Assembly (NCBI RefSeq): GCF_015732185.1
Contig: NZ_WIQM01000016.1
Span: 372,001 to 436,000, forward strand
Direction of reading: 5' to 3'
From: Pectinatus haikarae
Lineage (GTDB): Bacteria > Bacillota > Negativicutes > Selenomonadales > Selenomonadaceae
Length of the DNA stretch: 64,000 nucleotides
Shown: in pieces, positions 9,352 through 17,862 of the stretch
How positions within the stretch are numbered: position 1 is the first letter of the stretch
Layout of the letters: each line of letters begins with the position of its first letter
Notes under the pieces: generated by a model
Told to the model about the DNA's origin: nothing
The model's input: only the letters and a program-made list of their open reading frames with translations
The model's database searches: none
Translations under genes and position numbers: made by a program

Positions 9352-10362
9352 ATGGAGAAAAATTTAAATATCGGTATTGTGGGAACGGGCGCTATCGGTC
9401 GTACCCATATCGAAAGGATCAATCGAAAGTTACAGGGAGCAAAGGTCACCGCCTGCGCGGATGCCAATTTAGATTTTTGCAGATCTGTAGCTGAAAAATA
9501 CGGACTGAAGGTTTATGAAAACGGAGAAGATATGATTGCAGACGATAAAATCAATGCAGTTATCGTAACGACTTTGGACGCTTTTCACGAGGAATATGTT
9601 CTAGCGGCGATAAAAGCAGGAAAATTTGTCTTCTGTGAGAAACCGCTTGCACCCGAAGCCCAGGCGTGCAGGCGGATTGCAGAGGCCGAAATTGCTGCGC
9701 GCAGGCAGCTGGTGCAGGTTGGCTTTATGCGGCGTTACGATCCGGGGTACCGTCAGCTGAAAGCCCTGATCGAGTCAGGCGAATACGGCAGTCCGCTGAT
9801 GCTGCACTGTGCACATCGAAATCCTGACGCTCCCGGATTCACGACAGATATGCCTGTAGAAAATTCAATGATACATGAGATCGATGTTTTGCGCTGGCTG
9901 ATCAGTGAAAATTATATCAGCGCAGAAGTGGTTTTTCCGAAGACTACCAAATATGCGCAGGGAGCCTTGAAAGACCCGCAGATAATGTATCTTACAACTG
10001 AATCAGGAATAAGGATCGATGTTGAATCCTTTGTTAACTGCCGCTACGGATATGATATAAAGTGTGAAGTTGTATGCGAAGAGGGTTCATTAAATCTGCC
10101 GGAGCCTGCAAATGCCATGGTCCGCAGCAAAGCTTCACGCATGACGCCTATTTGCCGCGACTGGTCGGAGCGATTTATTGAAGCCTATAATGTAGAATTT
10201 CAGGAATGGATAAATTCCTGCCGGGCAGGAGTGGTGAGCGGGCCGTCGGCATGGGACGGCTATCTGGGACAGGTAGCTGCCAAAGCCGCATCAAAAGCGC
10301 GTGACACCCAAACCAGAATCGCAATAAAGACCGAACCGACACCGGATTTTTATAAAAAGTAA
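9352..10362 (+). CDS. IolG-type myo-inositol 2-dehydrogenase paralogue with Asp-to-Asn change
   Basis: A 336-residue Gfo/Idh protein close to Bacillus IolG in layout: GIVGTGAIGRTH at 8-19, VFCEKPLA with Lys97, then the QVGFMRRYD and CAHRNP blocks. At the catalytic triad the Lys and His (His175) are kept. The Asp expected four residues before the His is Asn171 here (VENSMIHEIDV against [11 protein letters not shown] in the copy at 34108). The ATG at 9352 follows TAGGAGGA and is preferred over in-frame codons upstream. It may act on a different cyclitol, or weakly. It is a single-gene unit with a hairpin after it. Confidence 0.85.
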   Translation: MEKNLNIGIVGTGAIGRTHIERINRKLQGAKVTACADANLDFCRSVAEKYGLKVYENGEDMIADDKINAVIVTTLDAFHEEYVLAAIKAGKFVFCEKPLAPEAQACRRIAEAEIAARRQLVQVGFMRRYDPGYRQLKALIESGEYGSPLMLHCAHRNPDAPGFTTDMPVENSMIHEIDVLRWLISENYISAEVVFPKTTKYAQGALKDPQIMYLTTESGIRIDVESFVNCRYGYDIKCEVVCEEGSLNLPEPANAMVRSKASRMTPICRDWSERFIEAYNVEFQEWINSCRAGVVSGPSAWDGYLGQVAAKAASKARDTQTRIAIKTEPTPDFYKK

Positions 10363-10667
10363 TTTACAAAACAACAGCCGAATAAGACAGCCGCTCTTGT
10401 CAGTCTGTGTTTTTTATACCATAACTATGGCTGTACCAGAGATTTTTATAGCATTTCAACTGTTGTCATAATGTAGAATAAGCGTTGTTTTATTTATAAT
10501 CCTGTTCTATAAAAAGTTGAAAAATATTGTATTATTCATCTATTCTTGAAAAACATTGATAAAAAATTTATATGGACAGAGACATCAAATGATTTTCCCA
10601 AATGATGCCCCTGTTTTTTTATGTCCAAAAAGGCGGATTTTTTCCTGCGGCTGTTCTTAACGATCAG
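10363..10667. other. intergenic region between convergent genes
   Basis: Contains one terminator at 10576-10620. Nothing else recognisable was found. Confidence 0.5.
10576..10620 (+). terminator. terminator after iolG paralogue
   Basis: ACAGAGACATCA (10576-10587) pairs with TGATGCCCCTGT (10603-10614) with two mismatches, followed by seven Ts. Confidence 0.65.
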
Positions 10668-11258
10668 TCAGCGGATATAGCTTACCGTGCCTGTTCGGCG
10701 CTTGGGAGCTGGCTGCAGAGCGGTACCGGCATCCTTATAGCCGAGCGCAACGGCAAAATATGGCTGATAGCTGTCCGGGATGCCCAGCTCTCTTACTTCC
10801 GGCAATTCAAAAAAGAAATTGACCAGTCCCAGCCAGCAGCTGCCTATTCCCAGACTTTCCGCGGCCAGTAAAATATTTTCGATAGCCGCGGCGCAGTCTA
10901 CCAGCGGTGTGTAATGAAAGTCAGTACCTGCCAACGGCAGTGGTGAAGTGGCAGTTTTGTCGCCCGAAACTATCACCACGGTGGGAGCGTGATGGAACAC
11001 ATTATACTGATCTGAGGCACCCATTTTATTTGCCCATTTATGTAAAGGCAAAATCATTTGCTGTTTGATTTTTTCATTCATTGATTCGATCAACAGCTTA
11101 TTTTGAATAACGGTAAAATGCCAAGGTTGACAGTTATGACCGCTGGGAGCATAGGTACCTGCTTCAATTATGGCATTTAATTCTTCTTCTTTGATTTGTT
11201 CAGGCAGGTATCTTCTTACGCTCCTCCTGCTTTTTATTACGTTAAAAATTTGATTCAT
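10668..11258 (-). CDS. nitroreductase-family flavoprotein
   Basis: A 196-residue FMN-dependent oxidoreductase. The start has IKSRRSVRRYLPEQ, which places FMN-phosphate arginines, followed by GTYAPSGHNCQPWHF, the family's second marker. The late GIGSCWLG segment is also typical. Such proteins reduce nitro groups, quinones or flavin in the cytoplasm with NAD(P)H. It stands alone between convergent and divergent neighbours, and nothing ties it to inositol use. Confidence 0.88.
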   Translation of the reverse strand: MNQIFNVIKSRRSVRRYLPEQIKEEELNAIIEAGTYAPSGHNCQPWHFTVIQNKLLIESMNEKIKQQMILPLHKWANKMGASDQYNVFHHAPTVVIVSGDKTATSPLPLAGTDFHYTPLVDCAAAIENILLAAESLGIGSCWLGLVNFFFELPEVRELGIPDSYQPYFAVALGYKDAGTALQPAPKRRTGTVSYIR

Positions 11259-11706
11259 TTTGAATCCTCCCCATCATCAGCAGTAAATTTTTAATACCAG
11301 ACTATAAAATGTGTTCAGGCATTGACCACTCTTCAAAGCTTTTACTGAATTGGAAAAGCAGTATTACATGCTTAAAGTGCCTTTATTGATATTATACAAT
11401 ATTGGTAAAGTATATTCTATTCCTTCTATACCTAATTTTCTCTTTGATGAGAAATCGCAATGTCACCCATTACAAGCAAAAATTTATATATCTTGCAAAA
11501 TGTATTTTGGAACAATGACACAACACTAATTAGCAAAACAGAAAACTATATAGTTAATAACATCCTCATTTATATGGATATTATGAGTAATATTTTTACA
11601 ATGAATTTGATTTTTTTAAGACAAATAATATAATTTATGGTTTTATGTTGATGATAAAGGTGATAAGTTATAAGATATAAATCAAATTCAAAGAGGAGGA
11701 ATTATC
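11259..11706. other. divergent intergenic region, nitroreductase / MFS
   Basis: An AT-rich 448-base region. It holds the MFS promoter at 11607-11634, the ribosome site AGAGGAGGA at 11692-11700, and a TATAAT-like box near 11390 read leftwards for the nitroreductase. No gene was found. Confidence 0.5.
11607..11634 (+). promoter_or_regulatory. sigma-A promoter for MFS gene
   Basis: TTGATT at 11607-11612, a 16-base spacer, then a perfect TATAAT at 11629-11634, about 70 bases before the coding start. Confidence 0.55.
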
Positions 11707-12864
11707 ATAGACACTTCAAAGCAAAAAAAACTGCTGTTCGCCATTGTGACAATGTTCTGGTTTGCACAATACGTGTACGTACCATATCAGACACCCTATC
11801 TTTTGATGAATCAGGTTGCTTTCTCTGCTACTGGCATCATTATGGGAGCATATGGCTTTTCTCAATTGGTACTGCGAATGCCTATAGGTGTCATGGCAGA
11901 TAAAAACGGCAATCATAAATTATTCATCATAATAGGTGTGGCAGCATCTGCTCTGGCGTCTGTATTCAGGTTGACAATGCCGCCAGAAACAGGATTTTTC
12001 TGGGGAAACATTTTATCGGGACTCGCTTCTGCTATGTGGCTGTCCTTTATGCTGCTTTATTCCGAATTTTTCAGGAAGGAACATATGCAAAAAGCAATGG
12101 GACTGATGATGACGGCCAACAGCATAGGAATTTTTATGGGATTTATGCTTTCAACAATATTGTATGGAGCTTATGGAATGAATCTGCTGTGCTATCTCAG
12201 CGTCATTGCCGGAGGAACGGCAATGTTTTTATCATTTTTTCTTAAGTCGGCTGATAGTCATAATAAAACGGTTTCTGTTAAAAATCTTCTTACCGTCTAT
12301 TGGAATAAAAGGCTGATATTCTTTGGCCTTCTGGTATTCATTCAGCAGGGTATACTCATGTCTACCTGCATGAGTTTCACGATGCAGATAGCGCAGCAAA
12401 ATGGTGCTTCTTCAATACAGATTGGCATGTTGTCACTAGTATACATATTATCTGCAATATTCTTTTCATATTTCGCATCATCCAAACTGGCACAAAAGCA
12501 AAGTCCTATGTTCTGGCTATTGACTACAATGCTTTTAATGGCTGTATACTGTTTTTCAGTACCTCATCTAAAAACAGATCTGATAATTATTTTTCAAATT
12601 CTTATGGGCATGTCCACAGGTATTTTAGTTTCCTTCTGTACCTTTGAAGCAATAAAGGAAATACCTCAAGGCAAGCGTTCAACCGCAATGGGATATTTTC
12701 AGGCTATATTTGCCGCAGGCATGACAATCTTACCTGCACTGGCAGGAAAAATTGCCGAAAATTATGGCGTACAGTTTTCTTTTTATGCAGAAGGTATTAT
12801 AGCTGTAGCCGGAGCTGTACTTACAGTATATTACTACCGGCTGCCAAAGAAAACTATTGTGTAA
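11707..12864 (+). CDS. MFS transporter, apparent ATA start codon
   Basis: A 385-residue major facilitator with 12 predicted helices. The motif GVMADKNGNHKL after helix 2 is the MFS signature loop. The strong ribosome site AGAGGAGGA (11692-11700) is placed 6 bases before an ATA codon at 11707. Starting there gives a basic tail (DTSKQKK) and a complete first helix. The first usual start, GTG at 11746, would cut helix 1 and leave the ribosome site 45 bases away. Either ATA is used, or an original ATG has mutated and expression is lowered. The substrate is unknown. A DeoR regulator follows. Confidence 0.8.
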   Translation: MDTSKQKKLLFAIVTMFWFAQYVYVPYQTPYLLMNQVAFSATGIIMGAYGFSQLVLRMPIGVMADKNGNHKLFIIIGVAASALASVFRLTMPPETGFFWGNILSGLASAMWLSFMLLYSEFFRKEHMQKAMGLMMTANSIGIFMGFMLSTILYGAYGMNLLCYLSVIAGGTAMFLSFFLKSADSHNKTVSVKNLLTVYWNKRLIFFGLLVFIQQGILMSTCMSFTMQIAQQNGASSIQIGMLSLVYILSAIFFSYFASSKLAQKQSPMFWLLTTMLLMAVYCFSVPHLKTDLIIIFQILMGMSTGILVSFCTFEAIKEIPQGKRSTAMGYFQAIFAAGMTILPALAGKIAENYGVQFSFYAEGIIAVAGAVLTVYYYRLPKKTIV

Positions 12865-12892
12865 AAAATATAATTATACTATAATGTTATCA
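12857..12892 (+). promoter_or_regulatory. DeoR-gene promoter overlapped by operator-like site
   Basis: TTGTGT (12857-12862), a 17-base spacer and TATAAT (12880-12885). ATAATGTTATCA at 12881-12892 overlaps the -10 box and differs by one base from the half-core ATAATATTATCA seen before other iol genes. This fits self-repression. Confidence 0.5.
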
Positions 12893-12965
12893 ATAAATAC
12901 CAAAAATAGTGTTAATATATAGTAATGAATTCTGCTCAAATCAAATTTGGAAGGGATGCCAGCAT

Positions 12966-13736
12966 ATGAAAATAGATCGCATAAACCGTATTAAGGAAAT
13001 GTTGCAGGAGTCAAATACTATCTCAATTGATAAACTTTGCTCTGCCTTTGAAGTGTCCAAAAATACAATAAGGCGCGATATTACAGAATTGGAAAAACAG
13101 GATGTAATAAAAAAAATATACGGCGGTATCATGTTAAAACAAAATAGAGGAGAGCCGGAACCTTTCGCATCCCGTGAAGTAAAAAATTCAGCAGAGAAAA
13201 AAATTGTAGCAAAACTGGCTGCTGGTTTTGTGAAGGATAACGATGTAATATTTATTGATTCGGGAACAACAACGATGCATCTCATACCATATCTGGCAAA
13301 TATTAAAAATCTTACTATTCTGACCACAAGCCTTTATATAATCAATGCGGCTGCAAATTATTCTCAGTTTAATATTATTTGCACAGGAGGGACTTTCTAT
13401 TATCCTTCCAAAGCCTTCATCGGTTCCAGTGTTCTAAAATGCCTTGATAATTATAATATATCAAAGGTATTTTTGGCATCTGCGGGTGTCTCACTGGAGA
13501 ATGGAGTCACCAACACGTCATCTCTTGAATGTGAAACAAAAAAAATTTTAATGTCTAAAAATGCTCCTAAAATATTGCTCATAGATTCTTCCAAACTTGA
13601 TACGGCTTCTTTAATGACTTTTGCACAACTCAGGGATTTTGACGATGTGGTTATAGACAATAAACCGCCTCAGAAATACATTACGTATTTTGCTGATAAC
13701 AACGTTAACTTATGGTATTCAAAAAATCGTGACTGA
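12966..13736 (+). CDS. DeoR-family transcriptional regulator, likely IolR role
   Basis: A 256-residue repressor. The N-terminal winged helix covers about residues 4-58, with SIDKLCSAFEVSKNTIRRDI as the helix-turn-helix. The DeoR sensor domain follows, with the phosphosugar-site motifs IDSGTTTMHL and TGGTFY, and a late IDSSK. The ATG at 12966 is chosen for its GGAAGGGA site. Bacillus IolR is of this family and responds to a phosphorylated inositol intermediate made by IolC. The central location and shared operator-like sites support the same job. A terminator lies at 13804-13842. Confidence 0.85.
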   Translation: MKIDRINRIKEMLQESNTISIDKLCSAFEVSKNTIRRDITELEKQDVIKKIYGGIMLKQNRGEPEPFASREVKNSAEKKIVAKLAAGFVKDNDVIFIDSGTTTMHLIPYLANIKNLTILTTSLYIINAAANYSQFNIICTGGTFYYPSKAFIGSSVLKCLDNYNISKVFLASAGVSLENGVTNTSSLECETKKILMSKNAPKILLIDSSKLDTASLMTFAQLRDFDDVVIDNKPPQKYITYFADNNVNLWYSKNRD

Positions 13737-13803
13737 AATCAGACCACGGCCTTAATCTGACTCTGCCATATAATATATTATAAAATTTAAATATTTATTG
13801 TAT

Positions 13804-13842
13804 CAGCAAAAAGCCTCGGTTTATAACCGAGGTTTTTTGCTG
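13804..13842 (+). terminator. terminator after DeoR gene
   Basis: CAGCAAAAAGCCTCGG (13804-13819) and CCGAGGTTTTTTGCTG (13827-13842) pair over 16 bases with one G-T wobble. It is the first half of a duplicated terminator-promoter module (see 15650-15769). Confidence 0.8.
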
Positions 13843-13866
13843 TATTAAAACATTTATGGTTAAATT

Positions 13867-13925
13867 ATGATAATATTATTGACTTTTATTCAGTTTTATA
13901 TTATTTTATAATCACAATATTATCA
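13867..13925 (+). promoter_or_regulatory. promoter with two operator-like sites before GntP unit
   Basis: ATGATAATATTAT (13867-13879) and ATCACAATATTATCA (13911-13925) flank TTGACT at 13879-13884 and an AT-rich -10 region (TATTTT with a 17-base spacer). Two inverted copies of the palindromic core around one promoter suggest repression, possibly by looping. Confidence 0.5.
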
Positions 13926-13974
13926 AGTTAGTTCACATTCAAACTATAATATTAAAAGCTCAATTAGGAGAATA

Positions 13975-14046
13975 ATGAAATTTGAGCATAGGATCTATAC
14001 AAATTTAAGTAAATTACAGATCCAACAAAGAAAAGAAGGTAACTAA
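13975..14046 (+). CDS. 23-aa leader ORF coupled to GntP permease
   Basis: An ATG at 13975 follows a near-perfect TTAGGAGAATA ribosome site and opens 23 codons. The stop is 2 bases before the permease start at 14049. The permease's own AGAAGGT site lies inside this small frame, so translation of the leader should affect permease start. The product (MKFEHRIYTNLSKLQIQQRK...) is basic with no known motif. It was found by eye only. Confidence 0.45.
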   Translation: MKFEHRIYTNLSKLQIQQRKEGN

Positions 14047-14048
14047 AA

Positions 14049-15467
14049 ATGGGACTTATTATAATTGTTATTGCACTAATTGGCTTAATGTATTTTGCAT
14101 ACCGAGGATATTCGATCATTTTAATCGCACCCATATTTGCTGTAATAGCAGCTATTGGTAGTGGTTACGCCGTAATGCCGATATATAGTGAGCTTTATAT
14201 GACCAAAGCAGCCGAATATATTAAGAACTATTATCCTATTTTTTTATGGGGAGCCGTATTTGCAAAAATTATGGAGGTTGGCGGACTGGCTGCTTCTGTT
14301 GCAAGCAAGATTGTAGAAACACTGGGTAAGGATAGAGCCATTTTAGCTGTGCTTTTAGGCTGTGGAGCATTAAGTTACGGGGGACTCAGCGTATTTGTTG
14401 TCGCATTTGTCATGTATCCCTTTGCCGCCATTTTATTTCGAAAAGCACAAATTCCTAAACGATTATTACCGGCAACACTATGGATGGGTATATTGACTTA
14501 CGCAATGATTGCCATTCCAGGAACTCCGCAGATTCAAAACATCATACCAACGGCTTTTTTCGGAACAACGACCTGGGCAGGAATTCATACGGGACTTCTG
14601 GCTGCAATATTGTATTTTGCCATAGCATGGCTGTGGATTACATATCGTTATAAGAAACTTGCGTCTGCCGGCGAAGGATATGGCTCATATACTTTAAATG
14701 AACCAGAAGATATAAGGCATGATGATTTGCCGCGATGGTATCTGGCAGTGCTGCCTCTCATTTTGGTAGTGATCATTAATTTGCTCATCAGCAATCCTTT
14801 TTCCTGGCAATGGGCTTATTATTGGAACAGCCAAAGCCTGGCACCTTTTTCGGCATTAAACCTGCCTCTTTTGGCTCCCAGTGTAAATCGTGTGCAGGCA
14901 ATATGGTCCATTAATGTTGCTCTCATCGTCAGCAGTATTGTTGCAGCGTACATAGGACGCAAGCGATTAAAGACAAAAGGAGGGTTAATTTTTTCTGTCA
15001 ATGATGGCGCTATAGCATCTGCTTCAGCAGTTTTAAACGTAGCATCAGGGTATGCCTTTGGTTCTGTTGTCGCATTGCTGCCGGGTTTCCAAGCTGCTAA
15101 AGACGCATTGCTGCATATTAATAGCAGCGGCAGTCCGTTACTTTCTGCTATTATTACCACAAATATTATGACCGCTATTACTGGATCGGCATCCGGCGGC
15201 CTGACCATAGCCTTGGGTATGCTGGGAGACGAATGGCTGACCTGGGCGCACAGCATTCAAATGTCACCGGAGATTTTACACCGAATTATCTGCATTGCTT
15301 CAGAAGGGCTGGATACTATGCCTCATGCCGGCGCTCTGGTTACATTGATTGCTGTATGCGGACTTACCCATAAAGATTCCTATTATGATGTATTTGTACT
15401 TACATTGCTTAAAACAACAATTGCTTTTATTGTATGGGGTTTTTACAATTTAACGGGTTTGAATTGA
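14049..15467 (+). CDS. GntP-family organic-acid/proton symporter
   Basis: A 472-residue integral membrane protein with about 12-14 hydrophobic segments. The layout, with an early FAYRGYSIILIAP segment, a central GALSYGGLSVFVVAFVMYP and a late ITGSASGGLTIALG, matches the GntP/citrate-like transporter family. Such proteins carry gluconate, other sugar acids or small carboxylates. Substrate is unknown; uptake of a cyclitol-related acid or export of a fermentation product are both possible. Its promoter resembles that of the next gene, so the two are probably co-regulated. Confidence 0.85.
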   Translation: MGLIIIVIALIGLMYFAYRGYSIILIAPIFAVIAAIGSGYAVMPIYSELYMTKAAEYIKNYYPIFLWGAVFAKIMEVGGLAASVASKIVETLGKDRAILAVLLGCGALSYGGLSVFVVAFVMYPFAAILFRKAQIPKRLLPATLWMGILTYAMIAIPGTPQIQNIIPTAFFGTTTWAGIHTGLLAAILYFAIAWLWITYRYKKLASAGEGYGSYTLNEPEDIRHDDLPRWYLAVLPLILVVIINLLISNPFSWQWAYYWNSQSLAPFSALNLPLLAPSVNRVQAIWSINVALIVSSIVAAYIGRKRLKTKGGLIFSVNDGAIASASAVLNVASGYAFGSVVALLPGFQAAKDALLHINSSGSPLLSAIITTNIMTAITGSASGGLTIALGMLGDEWLTWAHSIQMSPEILHRIICIASEGLDTMPHAGALVTLIAVCGLTHKDSYYDVFVLTLLKTTIAFIVWGFYNLTGLN

Positions 15468-15649
15468 ATAAGAAACAAATTATCCAGCGTTCATAAATTA
15501 TATATGCAAATCTTATACATATAAGAAAAACCTTGCTCAGAAACCAGCGGATAAATTTTCTCCTGTGCTGCTTATTTTAAGGAATGAATATGAACAAGTA
15601 TTTTCTGAAATATTGAGCCATAACACAAAATTATTTCAACCGTATCTTA

Positions 15650-15679
15650 AAAAACCTTGGCTTACAGACCGAGGTTTTT
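15650..15679 (+). terminator. terminator after GntP permease
   Basis: AAAAACCTTGG (15650-15660) and CCGAGGTTTTT (15669-15679) form an 11-bp stem with one wobble pair. Confidence 0.65.
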
Positions 15680-15720
15680 GCTGTTTAAGAACACTTATGA
15701 TGAAAACATGATAAAAGCTA

Positions 15721-15769
15721 TTGATATTTTTGTCATTTTGTATTATTTTATAACCATAATATAATCAAT
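15721..15769 (+). promoter_or_regulatory. promoter and operator-like site for the Fe-ADH-iolJCBD operon
   Basis: TTGATA at 15721-15726, a 17-base spacer, then TATTTT. AACCATAATATAATCA at 15752-15766 is a variant of the shared palindromic core. The region aligns with the GntP promoter. Confidence 0.45.
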
Positions 15770-15813
15770 TTAAAAACATATTAATTCAAAACTTACTCAG
15801 AAGGGGAAAGAAA

Positions 15814-16965
15814 ATGTCAAAAATATTTTTTGTTCCAAACAAAATATTATCAGGTGAAGGTGCTGTGAAAGATATCGGTCAATATTTGAGCGGTAAAGTA
15901 AAAAAAGCTCTTCTTGTCACTGATAAATTCATGGTACAGTTTGGCAATGCGAAGAAAGTCACCGATGCGCTCGACGCATGTTCTATAGACTATATACTTT
16001 ACGACGGAGTAAACGGTGAACCAACCGAAAGTATGGTGGAAAAGGGTGTTTCCTTGTATAGGGAAAATAATTGTGATTTTCTTATTGGTCTGGGCGGCGG
16101 CAGTCCCATGGATACAGCCAAGGCGATAGGTTTTATGTCTGTGAGCAAAGGACAATTAAGTGATTATATGCATAAGTCTATCGATACGCCTGTACCTTAT
16201 CTTGTTGCCATACCGACCACAGCCGGTACAGGTTCGGAAGCTACACAATTCACTATTATAACCGACACTAAAAACAATGTGAAAATGCTTCTGGCCGGAC
16301 CATCCATTCTGCCTCAGTTAGCCATAATAGATCCTGATTTCACACTGACAGCGCCTGCTAAAGTCACGGTAGCAACAGGTATTGATGCTCTTTGCCACGC
16401 CGTAGAAGCATACACTTCAAGGAAAGCGCAGCCTTTGTCCGATATATTTGCATTATCCGCAATAAAGCGGATACATAAAAATCTGCCGCTTTGCTTTGCC
16501 GACGGAAAGAATGTTGAAGCAAGAATGCAGATGTCACTCGCTGCCACAGAAGCAGGAATATCATTTAATAATTCATCGGTAACTATTGTTCATGGTATGA
16601 GTCGGCCGATCGGTGCCCTTTTTCATATAGCACATGGAGTTTCCAATGCAGTTCTGCTCGTTGCCTGTATGGAATTTGCCGTTAAAGAAAATACAGCGCG
16701 CTTTGCGCAGATAGCCCGGCTGATGGAAGTGGCAGGCGAAAGTACACCCGATCATGAAGCGGCAGAATCACTAGTTGAAGAATTATCACGTTTTTGCAAA
16801 GCTTTGGAAGTACCGACCTTGGCTGAGCTCAATGTGAATAAAGAAGATTTCATGGAACAGCTGGAAAAAATGGCAGCAGATGCACTTGACAGCGGCAGCC
16901 CTGCCAATACTATGCGCCAGCCTGCCAAGGAAGATATCATTGCAATATACAAAAAACTATTTTGA
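15814..16965 (+). CDS. iron-containing alcohol dehydrogenase
   Basis: A 383-residue group III dehydrogenase. GGGSPMDTAKA at about 94-104 binds NAD(P), and IPTTAGTGSEAT follows. Metal ligands lie in GIDALCHAVEAY and in the two histidine runs of HGMSRPIGALFHIAHG. It is the first gene of a unit with iolJ, iolC, iolB and iolD (gap of 35 bases to iolJ). The family reduces aldehydes or ketones to alcohols. A plausible role is disposal of electrons by reducing malonate semialdehyde or a C3 product, which would suit a fermenter, but this is inference. Confidence 0.88.
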   Translation: MSKIFFVPNKILSGEGAVKDIGQYLSGKVKKALLVTDKFMVQFGNAKKVTDALDACSIDYILYDGVNGEPTESMVEKGVSLYRENNCDFLIGLGGGSPMDTAKAIGFMSVSKGQLSDYMHKSIDTPVPYLVAIPTTAGTGSEATQFTIITDTKNNVKMLLAGPSILPQLAIIDPDFTLTAPAKVTVATGIDALCHAVEAYTSRKAQPLSDIFALSAIKRIHKNLPLCFADGKNVEARMQMSLAATEAGISFNNSSVTIVHGMSRPIGALFHIAHGVSNAVLLVACMEFAVKENTARFAQIARLMEVAGESTPDHEAAESLVEELSRFCKALEVPTLAELNVNKEDFMEQLEKMAADALDSGSPANTMRQPAKEDIIAIYKKLF

Positions 16966-17000
16966 GCTTGAAAATACAGTAATAAAGGGGGAAAATGTAA

Positions 17001-17846
17001 ATGTCGCTTGTAAAGATGAGTGAGCTTTTGCATTCGATAAAAGATAATTCCTATGCGATCGGCTCTTTCAATGTTTCCAATATGGAGATGGCAATGGGAG
17101 CGATAAGAGCTGCAGAAAAAATGAATGCTCCTATCATGATACAGATAGCTGAGGGCAGACTGAGGTATTCACCGCTTGAGCTGCTGGGTCCGGTAATGGT
17201 CGCTGCTGCAAAATATGCGTCTGTTCCCATTGCAGTTCATCTTGACCATGGCGGAACGATGGAAACTATTAAGCTGGCTCTTGACATCGGCTTCACGTCC
17301 GTGATGTTCGACGGTTCGAAATATCCGCTGGAGGAAAATATAAAGCTGACAAAAGAGGTAAAGGCTCTTGCCGATGGATACGGGGCAGATGTTGAAGGTG
17401 AAATAGGCAAGGTCGGCGGCGCAGAGGGAGATTATAAGGAGGTGGATATTGCAATCACCAGTGTTGAAGAGGCTGAACGATTTGCAAAAGAGACCGGGAT
17501 CGACGCGATGGCAGTTGCTATAGGAACGGCGCACGGCAATTATAAAAGTGAACCCAAGCTCAGAATAGACCGCCTGCAGGAAATCGCAGCCGCGGTAAGC
17601 TGTCCCCTGGTGCTGCACGGAGGGACAGGACTGACAGCAGATGACTTTCACAACTGCATCCGAAACGGCATAAAAAAAATAAATATAGCAACAGCCTCCT
17701 ATGACAGTGTGGCCAGGTATATAAAAGAAACGATAAGTGCCAAACCTGATGCCAATTACTTTGACATCAGCGATGCGGCAGTGAAAGCTGTAACGGAAAA
17801 TATTGTTAAACATATGGAAATATTCGGATTAAAAAATAGACTTTAA
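17001..17846 (+). CDS. iolJ: class II aldolase for inositol breakdown
   Basis: A 281-residue zinc-dependent aldolase. It should split 2-deoxy-5-keto-gluconate 6-phosphate into dihydroxyacetone phosphate and malonate semialdehyde. Zinc and substrate residues lie in HLDHGG (about 75), GEIGKVGG, GTAHGNY and LHGGTGL. A GTAHGNYKSEPKL block binds the phosphate side. The family also contains fructose-bisphosphate and tagatose-bisphosphate aldolases, but gene order with iolC, iolB and iolD settles the assignment. An AAAGGGGG site precedes the ATG, and iolC starts 17 bases after the stop. Confidence 0.93.
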   Translation: MSLVKMSELLHSIKDNSYAIGSFNVSNMEMAMGAIRAAEKMNAPIMIQIAEGRLRYSPLELLGPVMVAAAKYASVPIAVHLDHGGTMETIKLALDIGFTSVMFDGSKYPLEENIKLTKEVKALADGYGADVEGEIGKVGGAEGDYKEVDIAITSVEEAERFAKETGIDAMAVAIGTAHGNYKSEPKLRIDRLQEIAAAVSCPLVLHGGTGLTADDFHNCIRNGIKKINIATASYDSVARYIKETISAKPDANYFDISDAAVKAVTENIVKHMEIFGLKNRL

Positions 17847-17862
17847 CAAAGGGAGATAAAAA

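Larger units (their letters stand above)
15468..15813. other. intergenic region with duplicated control module
   Basis: Holds a terminator (15650-15679), then a promoter-operator stretch similar over about 120 bases to that before GntP. A start-stop pair near 15590 (8 codons) is too short to call. Confidence 0.5.

Noticed and set aside
15590-15640. 8-codon ATG frame after AAGGAATG
   Set aside because: Too short to support, and it runs into a terminator.
17169-17813. 214-codon open frame antisense to iolJ
   Set aside because: No ribosome site or family match, and it lies wholly within a clear, well-conserved gene.
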